Source: Halococcus hamelinensis 100A6 | GTDB taxonomy: Archaea > Halobacteriota > Halobacteria > Halobacteriales > Halococcaceae | Length of the DNA: 64,000 nucleotides | Reading direction: 5' to 3' | Assembly (NCBI RefSeq): GCF_000336675.1 | Contig: NZ_AOMB01000032.1 | Coordinates: forward strand, 80,183-144,182 | Shown: in pieces, positions 56,591 through 64,000 of the stretch | Position numbering within the stretch: position 1 is the stretch's first letter | Layout: each line of letters starts with the position of its first letter | Notes under the pieces: model-generated | Told to the model about the DNA's origin: nothing | Seen by the model: the letters and a program-made list of their open reading frames with translations, nothing else | Database searches by the model: none | Translations under genes and position numbers: made by a program

Positions 56591-56989
56591 TCACGCCGAT
56601 TCGATCGCGGTCCGCCACGCCGTCGGGATCGGCCGCGAGCGTTCCGCCTCGGCGTCGTAGACCACTTGCACCGTCTCCGCGGTGGCAGCCACCGTGCCGT
56701 CTTCGAGGCGGATCTCGTACTCCATCGGGATCGACGACTCCCCGAGGTCGGGAATCGAGAGGCCGACCGTGACCGTCTGGTCCGGCGCGATGGGCTGCTG
56801 GAAGTCGACGGTCAGCGACGCGAGAACGGTCTCGACCTCAGTGAGCCCCGCGCCGACGACCTCGCGGAAGTAGTCGGCCCGCGCCTGTTCGAGGTAGGTC
56901 GCGAAGACCGCGTTGTTCACGTGCCCCATCGCGTCGATGTCGCGGAACCGGACCGCGATCGTGGTCTCGAACTCGTGTTGGGTCGTCAT
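56591..56989 (-). CDS. Acyl-CoA thioesterase, 4HBT hotdog fold
   Basis: 132 residues from ATG 56989. The 4-hydroxybenzoyl-CoA thioesterase pattern is clear: VRFRDIDAMGHVNNAVFATYLEQARADYF, with the catalytic Asp in DIDAMGHVNN. Hydrolyses acyl-CoA thioesters; chain specificity unknown. Divergent from the DUF3891 gene, 129 bases apart. Confidence 0.88.
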   Translation of the reverse strand: MTTQHEFETTIAVRFRDIDAMGHVNNAVFATYLEQARADYFREVVGAGLTEVETVLASLTVDFQQPIAPDQTVTVGLSIPDLGESSIPMEYEIRLEDGTVAATAETVQVVYDAEAERSRPIPTAWRTAIESA

Positions 56990-57118
56990 ACGGTCGCTCG
57001 TCACGAGTCGTTTGTAACCCTGTCCATGTTCACGAGCTATGCATCGAGTTCCACGACCGGAGCGAAACGAACGAGCACCACCGAAAGGGAAATCGGGGCG
57101 CTCGACCAACGGGTGACG

Positions 57119-57982
57119 ATGATCATCACCGAGGTCGGCGACGGCTATCGGTTCGTGACCCAGCCGGACCACGGGGCGCTCGCCGGCCGGCTGGCGGCAC
57201 ACTGGGGCAACGGGAGGTTCGACGAGCCCGCCCCGCGCTCGGCGGTGTGTCTCGCGGCGACCCATCACGACCACGGCTGGCACGACTACGACCTGCGGCC
57301 ACACCGCGCCGACGACGGGACGCTCCGGGACTTCACGAACGTTCCCGACGAGGAGTGGGTGTCGTTCTACACACGGGGGATCGAGGCCGTCGCGGCGGTC
57401 GACGCGTACGCGGGCCTCCTGACCTCGATGCACGCGACCGGGCTCCATCGAGGTGGCTACGGGGTTCGACCGTCGATCCCCGACCAGTCGGACGAACCTC
57501 CCTACGAGTCGTTCATCGCGGAGCAGGAGCGTTTCCAGCGCGAGCGCCTCACGGAGCTACGGGACGGCCGTTACAGCCAGTACGCCGGGGAGGACGAACG
57601 GGAACTGCTCTCGGACCTCCACGAGACCGGGACCGTCGAAGAACTGGCTGCGTCCGCGGCGGGGAGTCGACTCTGGCGGAACTACCTCCTGTTGCAGACC
57701 GTCGACGTACTCTCGCTCTTCCTCTGTGGGTCGGCCTCGCTCGAACGAACGGAGATCGGCCCCGCGCCCACGGCCGACTCCGAGACGGCATCGCTCGGGA
57801 TCGAACCGCTCGGGCCGTCGACGGTCGAAACGAAGCCATCGCCGTTCGATACCGCGCCGCTCGCAGTGTCCGTGCCGGCGCGAACCGTTCCCGAATTGGA
57901 CCTGAATTCGACGGACGAGAGCGAGTTGGTCGCGGCGTTCTACGGTGCGGAACAGCGGTCGGTCGAGTTCACGCTCCGCTAA
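57119..57982 (+). CDS. DUF3891 family protein
   Basis: 287 residues from ATG 57119. MIITEVGDGYRFVTQPDHGALAGRLAAHWGN at the start, THHDHGWHDYD (His-rich, likely metal site at about 48-53) and GLLTSMHATGLHRGGYG. DUF3891 proteins are predicted all-alpha with an HD-domain-like set of His/Asp residues, but their activity is unknown. The upstream in-frame extension is noncoding in character and overlaps the divergent thioesterase gene. Confidence 0.8.
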   Translation: MIITEVGDGYRFVTQPDHGALAGRLAAHWGNGRFDEPAPRSAVCLAATHHDHGWHDYDLRPHRADDGTLRDFTNVPDEEWVSFYTRGIEAVAAVDAYAGLLTSMHATGLHRGGYGVRPSIPDQSDEPPYESFIAEQERFQRERLTELRDGRYSQYAGEDERELLSDLHETGTVEELAASAAGSRLWRNYLLLQTVDVLSLFLCGSASLERTEIGPAPTADSETASLGIEPLGPSTVETKPSPFDTAPLAVSVPARTVPELDLNSTDESELVAAFYGAEQRSVEFTLR

Positions 57983-58125
57983 CTGGTGGGAAAGACGGTC
58001 TTCGAGATGACGACCATCGCGCGTCGAACGCTCCACGAGCGCCAGGTTCCATCGAAGCGGCGAAAGCGAGGGACCACCGAGTTCGAAGCGGTAGTAACTA
58101 CAGTCCGGAGCCCGTCCCACGACCG

Positions 58126-58461
58126 ATGAACACCGCATGGCTGTACCTCGTCGTCGCCGGGGTGTTCGAGACCGGCTGGGCGATCGGCCTCGAACTCTCC
58201 GACGGATTCACCGACCCCCTGCCGAGCGTCGCTACGGTCGTCTCGATGGCGATCAGCGTCGTTCTCCTCGCGAAGGCGGTACAATCGCTCCCGATCGGGA
58301 CGGCGTACGCGGTCTGGACCGGCATCGGCGCGAGCGCGACGGCCCTCCTCGGGATCGTGCTCTTCGGCGAATCGTCGAGCATCGCCCGGCTCGGCTTCAT
58401 CGGGCTGATCGTCGTCGGCGTGATAGGGCTAGAGGTAACCGGCAGCGGAAGCGGCGTCTGA
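58126..58461 (+). CDS. gdx: Gdx/SugE-type small multidrug resistance (guanidinium) exporter
   Basis: 111 residues, four transmembrane helices. Glu15 in GVFETGWAIGLE is the proton/substrate-binding residue of the SMR family. The run SLPIGTAYAVWTGIGASATALLGIVLFGES matches SugE/Gdx rather than EmrE; Gdx proteins export guanidinium in exchange for protons as antiparallel dimers. No guanidine riboswitch is evident upstream, as expected in archaea. A single-gene unit. Confidence 0.88.
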   Translation: MNTAWLYLVVAGVFETGWAIGLELSDGFTDPLPSVATVVSMAISVVLLAKAVQSLPIGTAYAVWTGIGASATALLGIVLFGESSSIARLGFIGLIVVGVIGLEVTGSGSGV

Positions 58462-58510
58462 GAAACGGCTCGGTCGTCGCGGTCTCACGACCGGCGACGG
58501 ACGGGGTCGT

Positions 58511-59503
58511 CTACCAGTCCAGGCTGCCGCCGCTCTGGTACTCCGTGACCTGGGTCTCGAAGAAGTTCTTCTCCTTGTTGAGGTCGACCTGTTCGGACAT
58601 CCAGGGGAACGGGTTCTCGGTGCCGTACCGTTCGGGGAGGTTCAGCTGTTCGAGCCGTCGGTCGGCGATGTGCTCGACGTACTCGGCGAACTGGTCGGGG
58701 CTCATGCCGAGGATCTCGTCGGGACAGGCCTCGTAGGCGTAGATCTTCTCGAGGTCGACGGCGTCGGCGATGAGGTCTGCGACTTCCTCGCCGAACGCGT
58801 CGGTCCAGACACCGGGGTTCTCGGTTCGGATCTGGTTGATGAGGTCGACCCCGAAGCCGACGTGGAGCGACTCGTCGCGCATGATGTACTCGAACTGCTG
58901 GCCGATGCCGACCATCTTGTTCTGGCGTTTCAGCCCCAACATCATGGCGAAGCCGGCGTAGAAGAAGACGCCCTCCATGACGACGTAGAAGCCGACGAGG
59001 TCTCGGAGGAAGTTCCGGAGGTCCTCGTCGGTCTCGATGGTGAAGTCGTCCCGGTCGATCACCTGCGTGAGGTCGACCACGAAATCGTCCTTCTCCTTTA
59101 TCGACGGCACGCGGTCGTACATCCCGTAGAGGTACTCGGGGTCGAAGCCCAGCGAGTCACAGCAGTAGATGAACGTGTCCGTGTGGATGGCCTCCTCGTA
59201 GGCCTGTCGGAGGAGGTACTGGCGACACTCCGGGGCGGTGACGTAGTCGTAGACCGCGAGCACGATGTTGTTCGCGGTGAGTGATTCGGCCGTCGAGAAG
59301 AACCCGAGGTTCCACTCGATGAGCTGGCGCTCCGCATCCGAGAGTTCGTCGCCGTTCCACTGGGTGACGTCGTCCTGCATCGGGACCTCCTCGGGCACCC
59401 AGTTGTTGTTGACCCCGGCCTCGTAGTACTCGCGCGCCCAGTCGTAGTCGATCGGCAGGATCTGATTCGGGTCGTGTTCGGCGTCGGTGTTGAGGATCGG
59501 CAT
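58511..59503 (-). CDS. nrdB: Ribonucleotide reductase, class I, small subunit
   Basis: 330 residues, ferritin-like R2 fold. Diiron ligands: Glu in GFFSTAESLTANN, the E-x2-H pair in YEEAIHTD, Glu in VVMEGVFFY and the later E-x2-H-like ESLHVGF. The radical Tyr is likely one of the tyrosines in AVYDYVTAPE. Supplies the radical for NrdA. It lies 24 bases after nrdA and is last of the nrdR-nrdA-nrdB operon. Confidence 0.93.
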   Translation of the reverse strand: MPILNTDAEHDPNQILPIDYDWAREYYEAGVNNNWVPEEVPMQDDVTQWNGDELSDAERQLIEWNLGFFSTAESLTANNIVLAVYDYVTAPECRQYLLRQAYEEAIHTDTFIYCCDSLGFDPEYLYGMYDRVPSIKEKDDFVVDLTQVIDRDDFTIETDEDLRNFLRDLVGFYVVMEGVFFYAGFAMMLGLKRQNKMVGIGQQFEYIMRDESLHVGFGVDLINQIRTENPGVWTDAFGEEVADLIADAVDLEKIYAYEACPDEILGMSPDQFAEYVEHIADRRLEQLNLPERYGTENPFPWMSEQVDLNKEKNFFETQVTEYQSGGSLDW

Positions 59504-59527
59504 TGGTGGAAGTAGTGGATAGCGGTG

Positions 59528-61960
59528 TTACTGACAGGCTTCGCAGGTCGGGTCCTCGACGCGACAGAGCTCGTCGCTCTCCGATTCAGGCCGGCCACCG
59601 TCGGAGGCCACTTCCTCGGAGCCACCTCTATGCTGGGTCTTGCCGTACTCGGACATGTCGAGCGTGGATTTCTCGATCTGGGAGGCCCCGAGCGTACGGA
59701 GGTAGTAGGTGGTCTTCAGCCCCAGCCGCCACGCCGTCTCGTAGACGTCCGTGAGGAGGGAGCCGTCGGTCGAGGGGAAGAAGACGTTGTGTGAGACCGA
59801 CTGGTCGATCCACGTCTGGCGGTGGGCCGTCAGGTCGAGCTGGTGGCGCGGGTCGATCTCGAACGCGCCACGGTAGAGTTCCTTCATCTCGTCGGGAACG
59901 GCGTCGATCTCCTGGATCGAGCCGTCGTGGTACTTGATCCGGTCGATCATCTCCTGGTCCCAGAGGTCGCGCTCTTTCAGGTCCGAGACCAGCTGGTCGT
60001 TGATGATGGTGAAGTCACCCGACATGTTCGACTTGACGTAGAGGTTCGAATAGAGGGGCTCGATCGAGGGCGTCGTGCCGTTGATGGTCGAGACGGTCGC
60101 GGTGGGCGCGATCGCCATCGTGTTCGAGTTCCGCATCCCGTACTCGTCGACCTGCTCGCGCACGACGTACCAGTCCATCGTCTCCTCGCGATCGGTCGGG
60201 ATCGTCCGACCGCGTTCGTCTTCGAGGAGGTCGACGGTGTCCTGGGGGAGCAGTCCGCGGTCCCACTTCGAACCCTCGTAACTCTCGTAGGCCCCGCGCT
60301 CCTCGGCGAGCTTCGAGGAGTTGTAGATCGCGTGATAGGAGACGAACTCCTGCCAGCGGTTGGCCTTCTCGATGGCCTCCTCCGAGTCCATCGGGACCTC
60401 GAGCTCCATCAGCGCGTCGTGAAAGCCCATCGTCCCGAGGCCGACCGGCCGGTGTTTCACGTTGGAGTTCTCGGCTCGGTCCGTGGGATAGAAACAGAGG
60501 TCGACGACGTTGTCGAGCATCCGCATCGCCGTCTCGACCGTCTCGGCGAGGTACTCGCGGTCGAGTTCCCCGTCCCGAACGTGGGTCGCGTAGTTGATGC
60601 TCCCGAGGTTGCAGACGGCGGTCTCGTCCTGACTCGTGTTGAGCGTGATCTCCGTACAGAGGTTCGAGGAGTGCACAGTTCCAACGTGGTCCTGTGGCGA
60701 ACGGATGTTGCAGGGGTCCTTGAACGTCAGCCACGGATGGCCGGTCTCGAACAGCCGGGTGAGCATCTGTCGCCAGAGGTCCTCGGCGTCCATCTGCTCG
60801 TACTGGCGGAGCTCGCCGTCCTCGGCCATTCGTTCGTACTCCTCGTAGCGCTGTTCGAACGCGGACCCGGTGAGGTCGTGGAGGTCGTCGACCTCGTCCG
60901 GGCTGAAGAGGGTCCACCGCTCGCCGTTCTCGACGCGTTTCATGAACAGGTCGGGGATCCACGTCGCGGTGTTCATGTCCGGCGTCCGACGGCGCTCGTC
61001 GCCGGTGTTCCGTCGGAGGTCGGTGAACGCTGGGTAATCGAGGTGCCAGCAGGCGAGATACGCACACGCGGCCCCGCGTCGCTTGCCCGAGCGGTTGATC
61101 GCGGAGGTCACGTCGTTGCTGATCCGGAGGAACGGGATCACGCCCGTGCTCTCGACGCCGGTGGACTCGATCAGCGCGCCGGCCGACCGGAGGTTGGTCC
61201 AGTCGTTGCCGAGGCCGCCCGACCACTTCGAGAGCTGTGCGTGGTGTTTGTAGGCGTCGAAGATACCCTCCAGGTCGTCCTCGACGGTCGTCAGATAACA
61301 CGACGAGAGCTGTGGGTGGGTCGACCCGCTGTGGAACAGCGTGGGCGTGGAGGGGGTGAACTCGAGCTTCGAGAGCACGTCGTAGAACTCCTTCGCGCGT
61401 GCCTGTGGGTCGTCCTCCTCCATCGCCAACCCCATGGCGATCCGCATCCAGAAGGCCTGGGGGAGTTCGAGGTGTTCGCCGTTCTGCTCGGTCTTGAGGA
61501 AGTAGCGCTGGTAGAGCGTCGACATCGCCATGTACTCGAACTTCCCGTCCCTGGCGATCTCGAGGTAGTCGGCGAGGTCTCCGAGGTCGAAGTCCTCGAC
61601 GAGCCGCTCGTCGAGCAGGTCGAGGTCGACGGCGCGTTCGAGGTTCGCCGCGAACGTGTCGCGGTAGGCGCGGTCGAGGTCGAAACCGGTCAAGTCCTCG
61701 CCCAGGACCTCCCGGTAGTATCGCTGTCGGAACACCTCGCCGGCGATGCGTTTGAACGCCGGCTCACGCTCGACGCGTCCGGAGAGGGCTTGGAGCGTCG
61801 CCTGGTAGACTTCGTCGGGGCTCGCCCCCTCGTAGATGCTGTGTTCGACCTCCGCGATGAGGTCGTCGCGTGCCGCTTCGGGGAGGGCTCCTTCGTACTC
61901 GCTTCGTGCTCTATCGAGGATCGATGCAACGTCGACGGCGTTCGTGGCTTGCTGGCTCAT
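59528..61960 (-). CDS. nrdA: Ribonucleotide reductase, class I, large subunit
   Basis: 810 residues. An ATP-cone region lies at the N-terminus, followed by the barrel with STPTLFHSGS, GGLGNDWTNLRSAGA, active-site loop LCTEITLNTSQDETAVCNLGSINY and the C-terminal MAIAPTATVSTINGTTPSIEPLYSN. The last residues CEACQ hold the Cys806/Cys809 redox pair that re-reduces the active site. Converts ribonucleoside diphosphates to deoxyribonucleotides. The start overlaps the nrdR stop by four bases (ATGA). Confidence 0.94.
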   Translation of the reverse strand: MSQQATNAVDVASILDRARSEYEGALPEAARDDLIAEVEHSIYEGASPDEVYQATLQALSGRVEREPAFKRIAGEVFRQRYYREVLGEDLTGFDLDRAYRDTFAANLERAVDLDLLDERLVEDFDLGDLADYLEIARDGKFEYMAMSTLYQRYFLKTEQNGEHLELPQAFWMRIAMGLAMEEDDPQARAKEFYDVLSKLEFTPSTPTLFHSGSTHPQLSSCYLTTVEDDLEGIFDAYKHHAQLSKWSGGLGNDWTNLRSAGALIESTGVESTGVIPFLRISNDVTSAINRSGKRRGAACAYLACWHLDYPAFTDLRRNTGDERRRTPDMNTATWIPDLFMKRVENGERWTLFSPDEVDDLHDLTGSAFEQRYEEYERMAEDGELRQYEQMDAEDLWRQMLTRLFETGHPWLTFKDPCNIRSPQDHVGTVHSSNLCTEITLNTSQDETAVCNLGSINYATHVRDGELDREYLAETVETAMRMLDNVVDLCFYPTDRAENSNVKHRPVGLGTMGFHDALMELEVPMDSEEAIEKANRWQEFVSYHAIYNSSKLAEERGAYESYEGSKWDRGLLPQDTVDLLEDERGRTIPTDREETMDWYVVREQVDEYGMRNSNTMAIAPTATVSTINGTTPSIEPLYSNLYVKSNMSGDFTIINDQLVSDLKERDLWDQEMIDRIKYHDGSIQEIDAVPDEMKELYRGAFEIDPRHQLDLTAHRQTWIDQSVSHNVFFPSTDGSLLTDVYETAWRLGLKTTYYLRTLGASQIEKSTLDMSEYGKTQHRGGSEEVASDGGRPESESDELCRVEDPTCEACQ

Positions 61961-62448
61961 GTGTTTGGTCGGTCGGCTGGTTCGAAATCATCGACTTCCG
62001 CATCGAGAACGGCATCGAGCTCCTGGAGGAACTCCTCGGGTTCGGAGAAGGCCTTGTAGACCGAGACGAACCGGATGTAGGCGACCTTGTCGACGTCGCG
62101 GAGGTGCTCCGAGACGAGTTCGCCGACCAGCCCCGACGAGACGATCCGCGTCTCGCGGTTCTGGAGACCCGTCTCGACTGTGTCGACGAGGTCTGTCACG
62201 GCTTCGTCGGTGACGCGGCGCTTCTCCACCGCCCGCTCGATGCCCGAACGGAGTTTGGAGCGGTCGAACGGCTCGATGGCCCCGTCGCGCTTTTTGACCT
62301 GGAGGGAGTCCCACTCGGGCCGTTCGTAGGTCGTAAAGCGAAACGAACAGCGCTGACACTCCCGACGACGGCGCACGGCCATCCGGTCGGCGCTCGTCTC
62401 GGTGTCGATGACGCGGGTTCGCTCGTCGCCACAGTCCGGGCATTGCAT
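61957..62448 (-). CDS. nrdR: Transcriptional repressor NrdR
   Basis: 163 residues from ATG 62448 (MQCPDCGDERTRV, the canonical start); an ATG three codons earlier (62457) is in frame. N-terminal zinc ribbon with Cys3/Cys6 and Cys31/Cys34 (ECQRCSFRF), then the ATP-cone domain (about 45-140: VKKRDGAIEPFDRSKLRSGIERAVEKR). NrdR represses nrd genes when dATP is plentiful. Here it heads the operon it presumably controls and is coupled to nrdA by a four-base overlap. Confidence 0.94.
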   Translation of the reverse strand: MQCPDCGDERTRVIDTETSADRMAVRRRRECQRCSFRFTTYERPEWDSLQVKKRDGAIEPFDRSKLRSGIERAVEKRRVTDEAVTDLVDTVETGLQNRETRIVSSGLVGELVSEHLRDVDKVAYIRFVSVYKAFSEPEEFLQELDAVLDAEVDDFEPADRPNT

Positions 62449-62476
62449 TGTTGTCACTCACTCCGCTGGTCGTCGC

Positions 62477-62577
62477 CCCACATACCGGGTGTGGGCCCGC
62501 TCGACCCCAACATCTGGTGTCCACCACACGCACATAAACCTTCCCCAACTGAGTTGCGAAGAATCAATCTGAGTTGT
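62477..62577 (-). promoter_or_regulatory. nrd operon promoter with operator-like repeats
   Basis: Read on the minus strand: two direct repeats CAACTCAG (62569-62576 and 62549-62556) exactly 20 bases apart; a TATA element TTTATG (near 62533-62539); a partial palindrome ACACCAGATGTTG near 62508-62520, about where transcription starts; and an inverted repeat with arms CCCACA/TGTGGG and a 7-base spacer at 62477-62495, between the start site and ATG 62448. The two palindromes vaguely resemble NrdR boxes (ACAC...GTGT), so NrdR may repress from here; the upstream pair suggests an activator. Confidence 0.45.
62565..62577. repeat. 13-base repeat CAATCTGAGTTGT, copy 1
   Basis: An exact copy occurs at 63200-63212. 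One copy lies upstream of the nrd promoter and the other upstream of the thioesterase gene promoter, so it may be a shared regulatory site. The two copies also flank the thioesterase gene as direct repeats. Confidence 0.55.
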
Positions 62578-62651
62578 GCTCGATGGTTCCCGGGCGTGCT
62601 CCCACGACGCGGGACGGTCACCGCTGGTGGGCGGATTCCGCCCCGCTGGGA

Positions 62652-63149
62652 CTACTGTTCGACCGTGCTAGCGAGCGCTCGCCGTCGCTCCCGCCGTTCG
62701 GTCAACGCGGCGTCACGGAGCCGTTCCTGCGCGGTCGTCGGGCAGCGGAGCTCCGGAACCGGGTCCGGACTCTCGTTCGCATCGAGCGCGATGAAGGTGA
62801 AGAACGAACTCGCCGTCTCGTTGTGCTCGTCCTTGCTGGGTCGTTCCGCCCGGACGTCGATCTTGACGTCCATGCTCGTCTTCCCGGTGTCGTAGACGTA
62901 GCCCTCGACCGTCACCACGTCACCCAGCTCTATCGGCGCGAGGAAGTCGACGTGGTCCATCGAGGCCGTCACCACCTGGCGATGGGAGAACCGCCGCGCC
63001 GCGATCGCCCCGCAGATGTCCATCCAGTGGAGTATCGAGCCGCCGAGCGCTCGACCGAGGTTGTTGGTGTCGTTCGGCATCAGGATCTCGCTCATCTCCG
63101 TATAGGACTCCTGTAGGGTCCTCGCGTCCGTCGAGTGGGACTCCGGCAT
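62652..63149 (-). CDS. Acyl-CoA thioesterase, hotdog fold
   Basis: 165 residues from ATG 63149. Motif SEILMPNDTNNLGRALGGSILHWMD is the YciA/acyl-CoA hydrolase (BFIT-type) signature, with Asn and Asp of the active site; TASMDHVDFLAPIELGDVV follows. It probably hydrolyses fatty acyl-CoA, or in archaea CoA esters from other metabolism. A TATA-like stretch (TTTTGTAC on the minus strand) lies near 63168-63178, and the upstream 13-mer repeat lies 50 bases beyond the start. Confidence 0.88.
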   Translation of the reverse strand: MPESHSTDARTLQESYTEMSEILMPNDTNNLGRALGGSILHWMDICGAIAARRFSHRQVVTASMDHVDFLAPIELGDVVTVEGYVYDTGKTSMDVKIDVRAERPSKDEHNETASSFFTFIALDANESPDPVPELRCPTTAQERLRDAALTERRERRRALASTVEQ

Positions 63150-63199
63150 GAGCCGCGTTGTCGGAAGGGGTACAAAACACTGTTCAATTTGTCCTAGCA

Positions 63200-63212
63200 C
63201 AATCTGAGTTGT
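63200..63212. repeat. 13-base repeat CAATCTGAGTTGT, copy 2
   Basis: Identical to 62565-62577. It lies about 25-30 bases upstream of the TATA-like element of the thioesterase gene, where archaeal activators or repressors often bind. Confidence 0.55.
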
Positions 63213-63332
63213 CTTAGCCGTCGTTTCGACCACCATCGACCACCCGCGAGTAGACGGCTGGCGAGTATTTCGAACACGTCCGTTCCGGATCGATACGACA
63301 AGCCCATCAGGCCTCTTCGAACCGTTGGCTCC

Positions 63333-63605
63333 TCAGCGCTGGTCGACGTGTCGGTGTTCGGGGATCGGTGTCGTGCGGCCGCTCGACGGCGAAACCACCA
63401 CCGGCAACCCCTCGAACCCCTCCGACGACGAGAATCCCACGATGGCCGCGTCGGTGACCTCGCCGCCGCGAAGGTAGGGGACGAACCCCTCGGGGGCCTC
63501 GAAGGCGATCCGGTCGCCGACCGCGTAGGCCTGCGCCCACGGCGGGATCGACTCCCGCATGTCGACGTACCCCATCACGCCCGCGAGCGTCCGATACGTT
63601 TCCAT
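63333..63605 (-). CDS. Small hypothetical protein
   Basis: 90 residues from ATG 63605. No family recognised. The sequence has MGYVDMRESIPPWAQAYAVGDRIAFEAPEGFVPYL with beta-strand and loop character, no membrane helix, and a basic His-rich C-terminus (PEHRHVDQR). The start is chosen because the upstream extension has poor codon bias. Ordinary promoter-like sequence precedes it. Confidence 0.55.
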   Translation of the reverse strand: METYRTLAGVMGYVDMRESIPPWAQAYAVGDRIAFEAPEGFVPYLRGGEVTDAAIVGFSSSEGFEGLPVVVSPSSGRTTPIPEHRHVDQR

Positions 63606-63763
63606 GAGGACGAGTACTCCGGTCGAACCGAGGGACGGGAGACACTTAGCGCGTTCGCCGGGGAGGACAGCATCGTGTGAGGGACCAGAATGAGTATGTT
63701 CGATTTCCGAGCGGTGAAGACCGATCGTCCTCGAACCGGGATGGGGTCCATAGCCTGACCAAA

Positions 63764-63772
63764 CGTTATAAC
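63764..63772 (+). promoter_or_regulatory. TATA box of the universal stress protein gene
   Basis: CGTTATAAC lies about 26 bases before ATG 63794. Confidence 0.55.
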
Positions 63773-63793
63773 GGGTCGGGACACAGTTCGGGT

Positions 63794-63966
63794 ATGACGA
63801 TCCTCGTCGCCTACGACGGGTCGGACCCGGCACAGCAGGCCGTCGAGTACGCGGTTCGAAACGGCGGCACCGAGGAGATCGTGCTCCTGCACGTCGTCGA
63901 GGTCCCCACGGGACTGATAGACGCGGGCATCGACTTCGTGCAGGAACAGCTCAAAGAGGAGCGGGG
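63794..63966 (+). CDS. Universal stress protein UspA family, truncated
   Basis: The first 57 codons of a UspA-like protein: MTILVAYDGSDPAQQAVEYAV, a typical Usp start with the YDGS strand-loop, then IVLLHVVEVPTG. Native sequence stops at 63966, inside codon 58, where an artificial adaptor begins. Usp proteins are usually about 140-150 residues, so more than half is missing. The truncation is an assembly artefact, not a pseudogene. Confidence 0.85.
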
Positions 63967-64000
63967 CTGTCTCTTATACACATCTCTGAGCGGGCTGGCA
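63967..64000 (+). other. Residual transposase-adaptor sequence (sequencing artefact)
   Basis: 63967-63985 is CTGTCTCTTATACACATCT, the complement of the hyperactive Tn5 mosaic end. 63986-64000 (CTGAGCGGGCTGGCA) matches the beginning of the early Nextera adaptor tail as I recall it. This is untrimmed library sequence at a contig end and should be removed. Confidence 0.95.

Overview
The window is haloarchaeal chromosomal DNA (class Halobacteria). It is GC-rich, the proteins are very acidic, and AT-rich archaeal promoters (TATA-like boxes about 25-30 bases upstream of near-leaderless starts) precede most transcription units. Exported proteins carry twin-arginine lipoprotein signals. The genus cannot be fixed from sequence alone. 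The last 34 bases (63967-64000) are not genomic: they match a transposase-based sequencing adaptor, so the native sequence stops inside a universal stress protein gene.

Layout. 0.2-1.8 kb: a ribbon-helix-helix protein overlapping a tyrosine integrase, preceded by three regularly spaced repeats. 2-3.4 kb: an amidohydrolase coupled to a MIP18-type iron-sulfur assembly factor. 3.8-7 kb: a NitT/TauT-type ABC importer followed by a NikR-like metal regulator. 7-10.3 kb: an SDR, a PRC-barrel protein, a small membrane protein, a Ser/Asp-rich lipoprotein and a GCS2-family ligase. 10.8-15.2 kb: glpABC, the membrane-bound glycerol-3-phosphate dehydrogenase, without glpK.

15.7-49.7 kb is the heart of the window: a saccharide-utilisation locus resembling the PULs of Bacteroidetes or the yes locus of Bacillus. 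It holds a surface sulfatase, two complete CUT1-type ABC importers (one with a YesL homologue), GH51 and GH127 arabinofuranosidases, three GH2 enzymes (a LacZ type, a beta-glucuronidase type with an NxK motif, and one unassigned), a GH88 unsaturated glucuronyl hydrolase and a DUF2264 (probably GH154) protein. It also has two SDRs, a Gfo/Idh/MocA oxidoreductase, an aldo/keto reductase, a LarA-family nickel racemase/epimerase homologue and two IclR regulators. The glycosidases lack export signals, so the picture is surface desulfation, uptake of oligosaccharides rich in arabinose, galactose and uronic acid, and cytoplasmic breakdown. The extracellular depolymerase is not in the window.

50.4-64 kb is mostly housekeeping: a symporter gene remnant, an UPF0104 membrane protein, a RarA C-terminal-like protein, an S66 peptidase, a nitrilase-family hydrolase, a SHOCT protein, an MFS transporter, two hotdog thioesterases, a DUF3891 protein and a Gdx-type guanidinium exporter. 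It ends with an nrdR-nrdA-nrdB operon with operator-like repeats and the truncated UspA gene. A 33-residue zinc-ribbon gene at 30836-30937 was found by hand translation.
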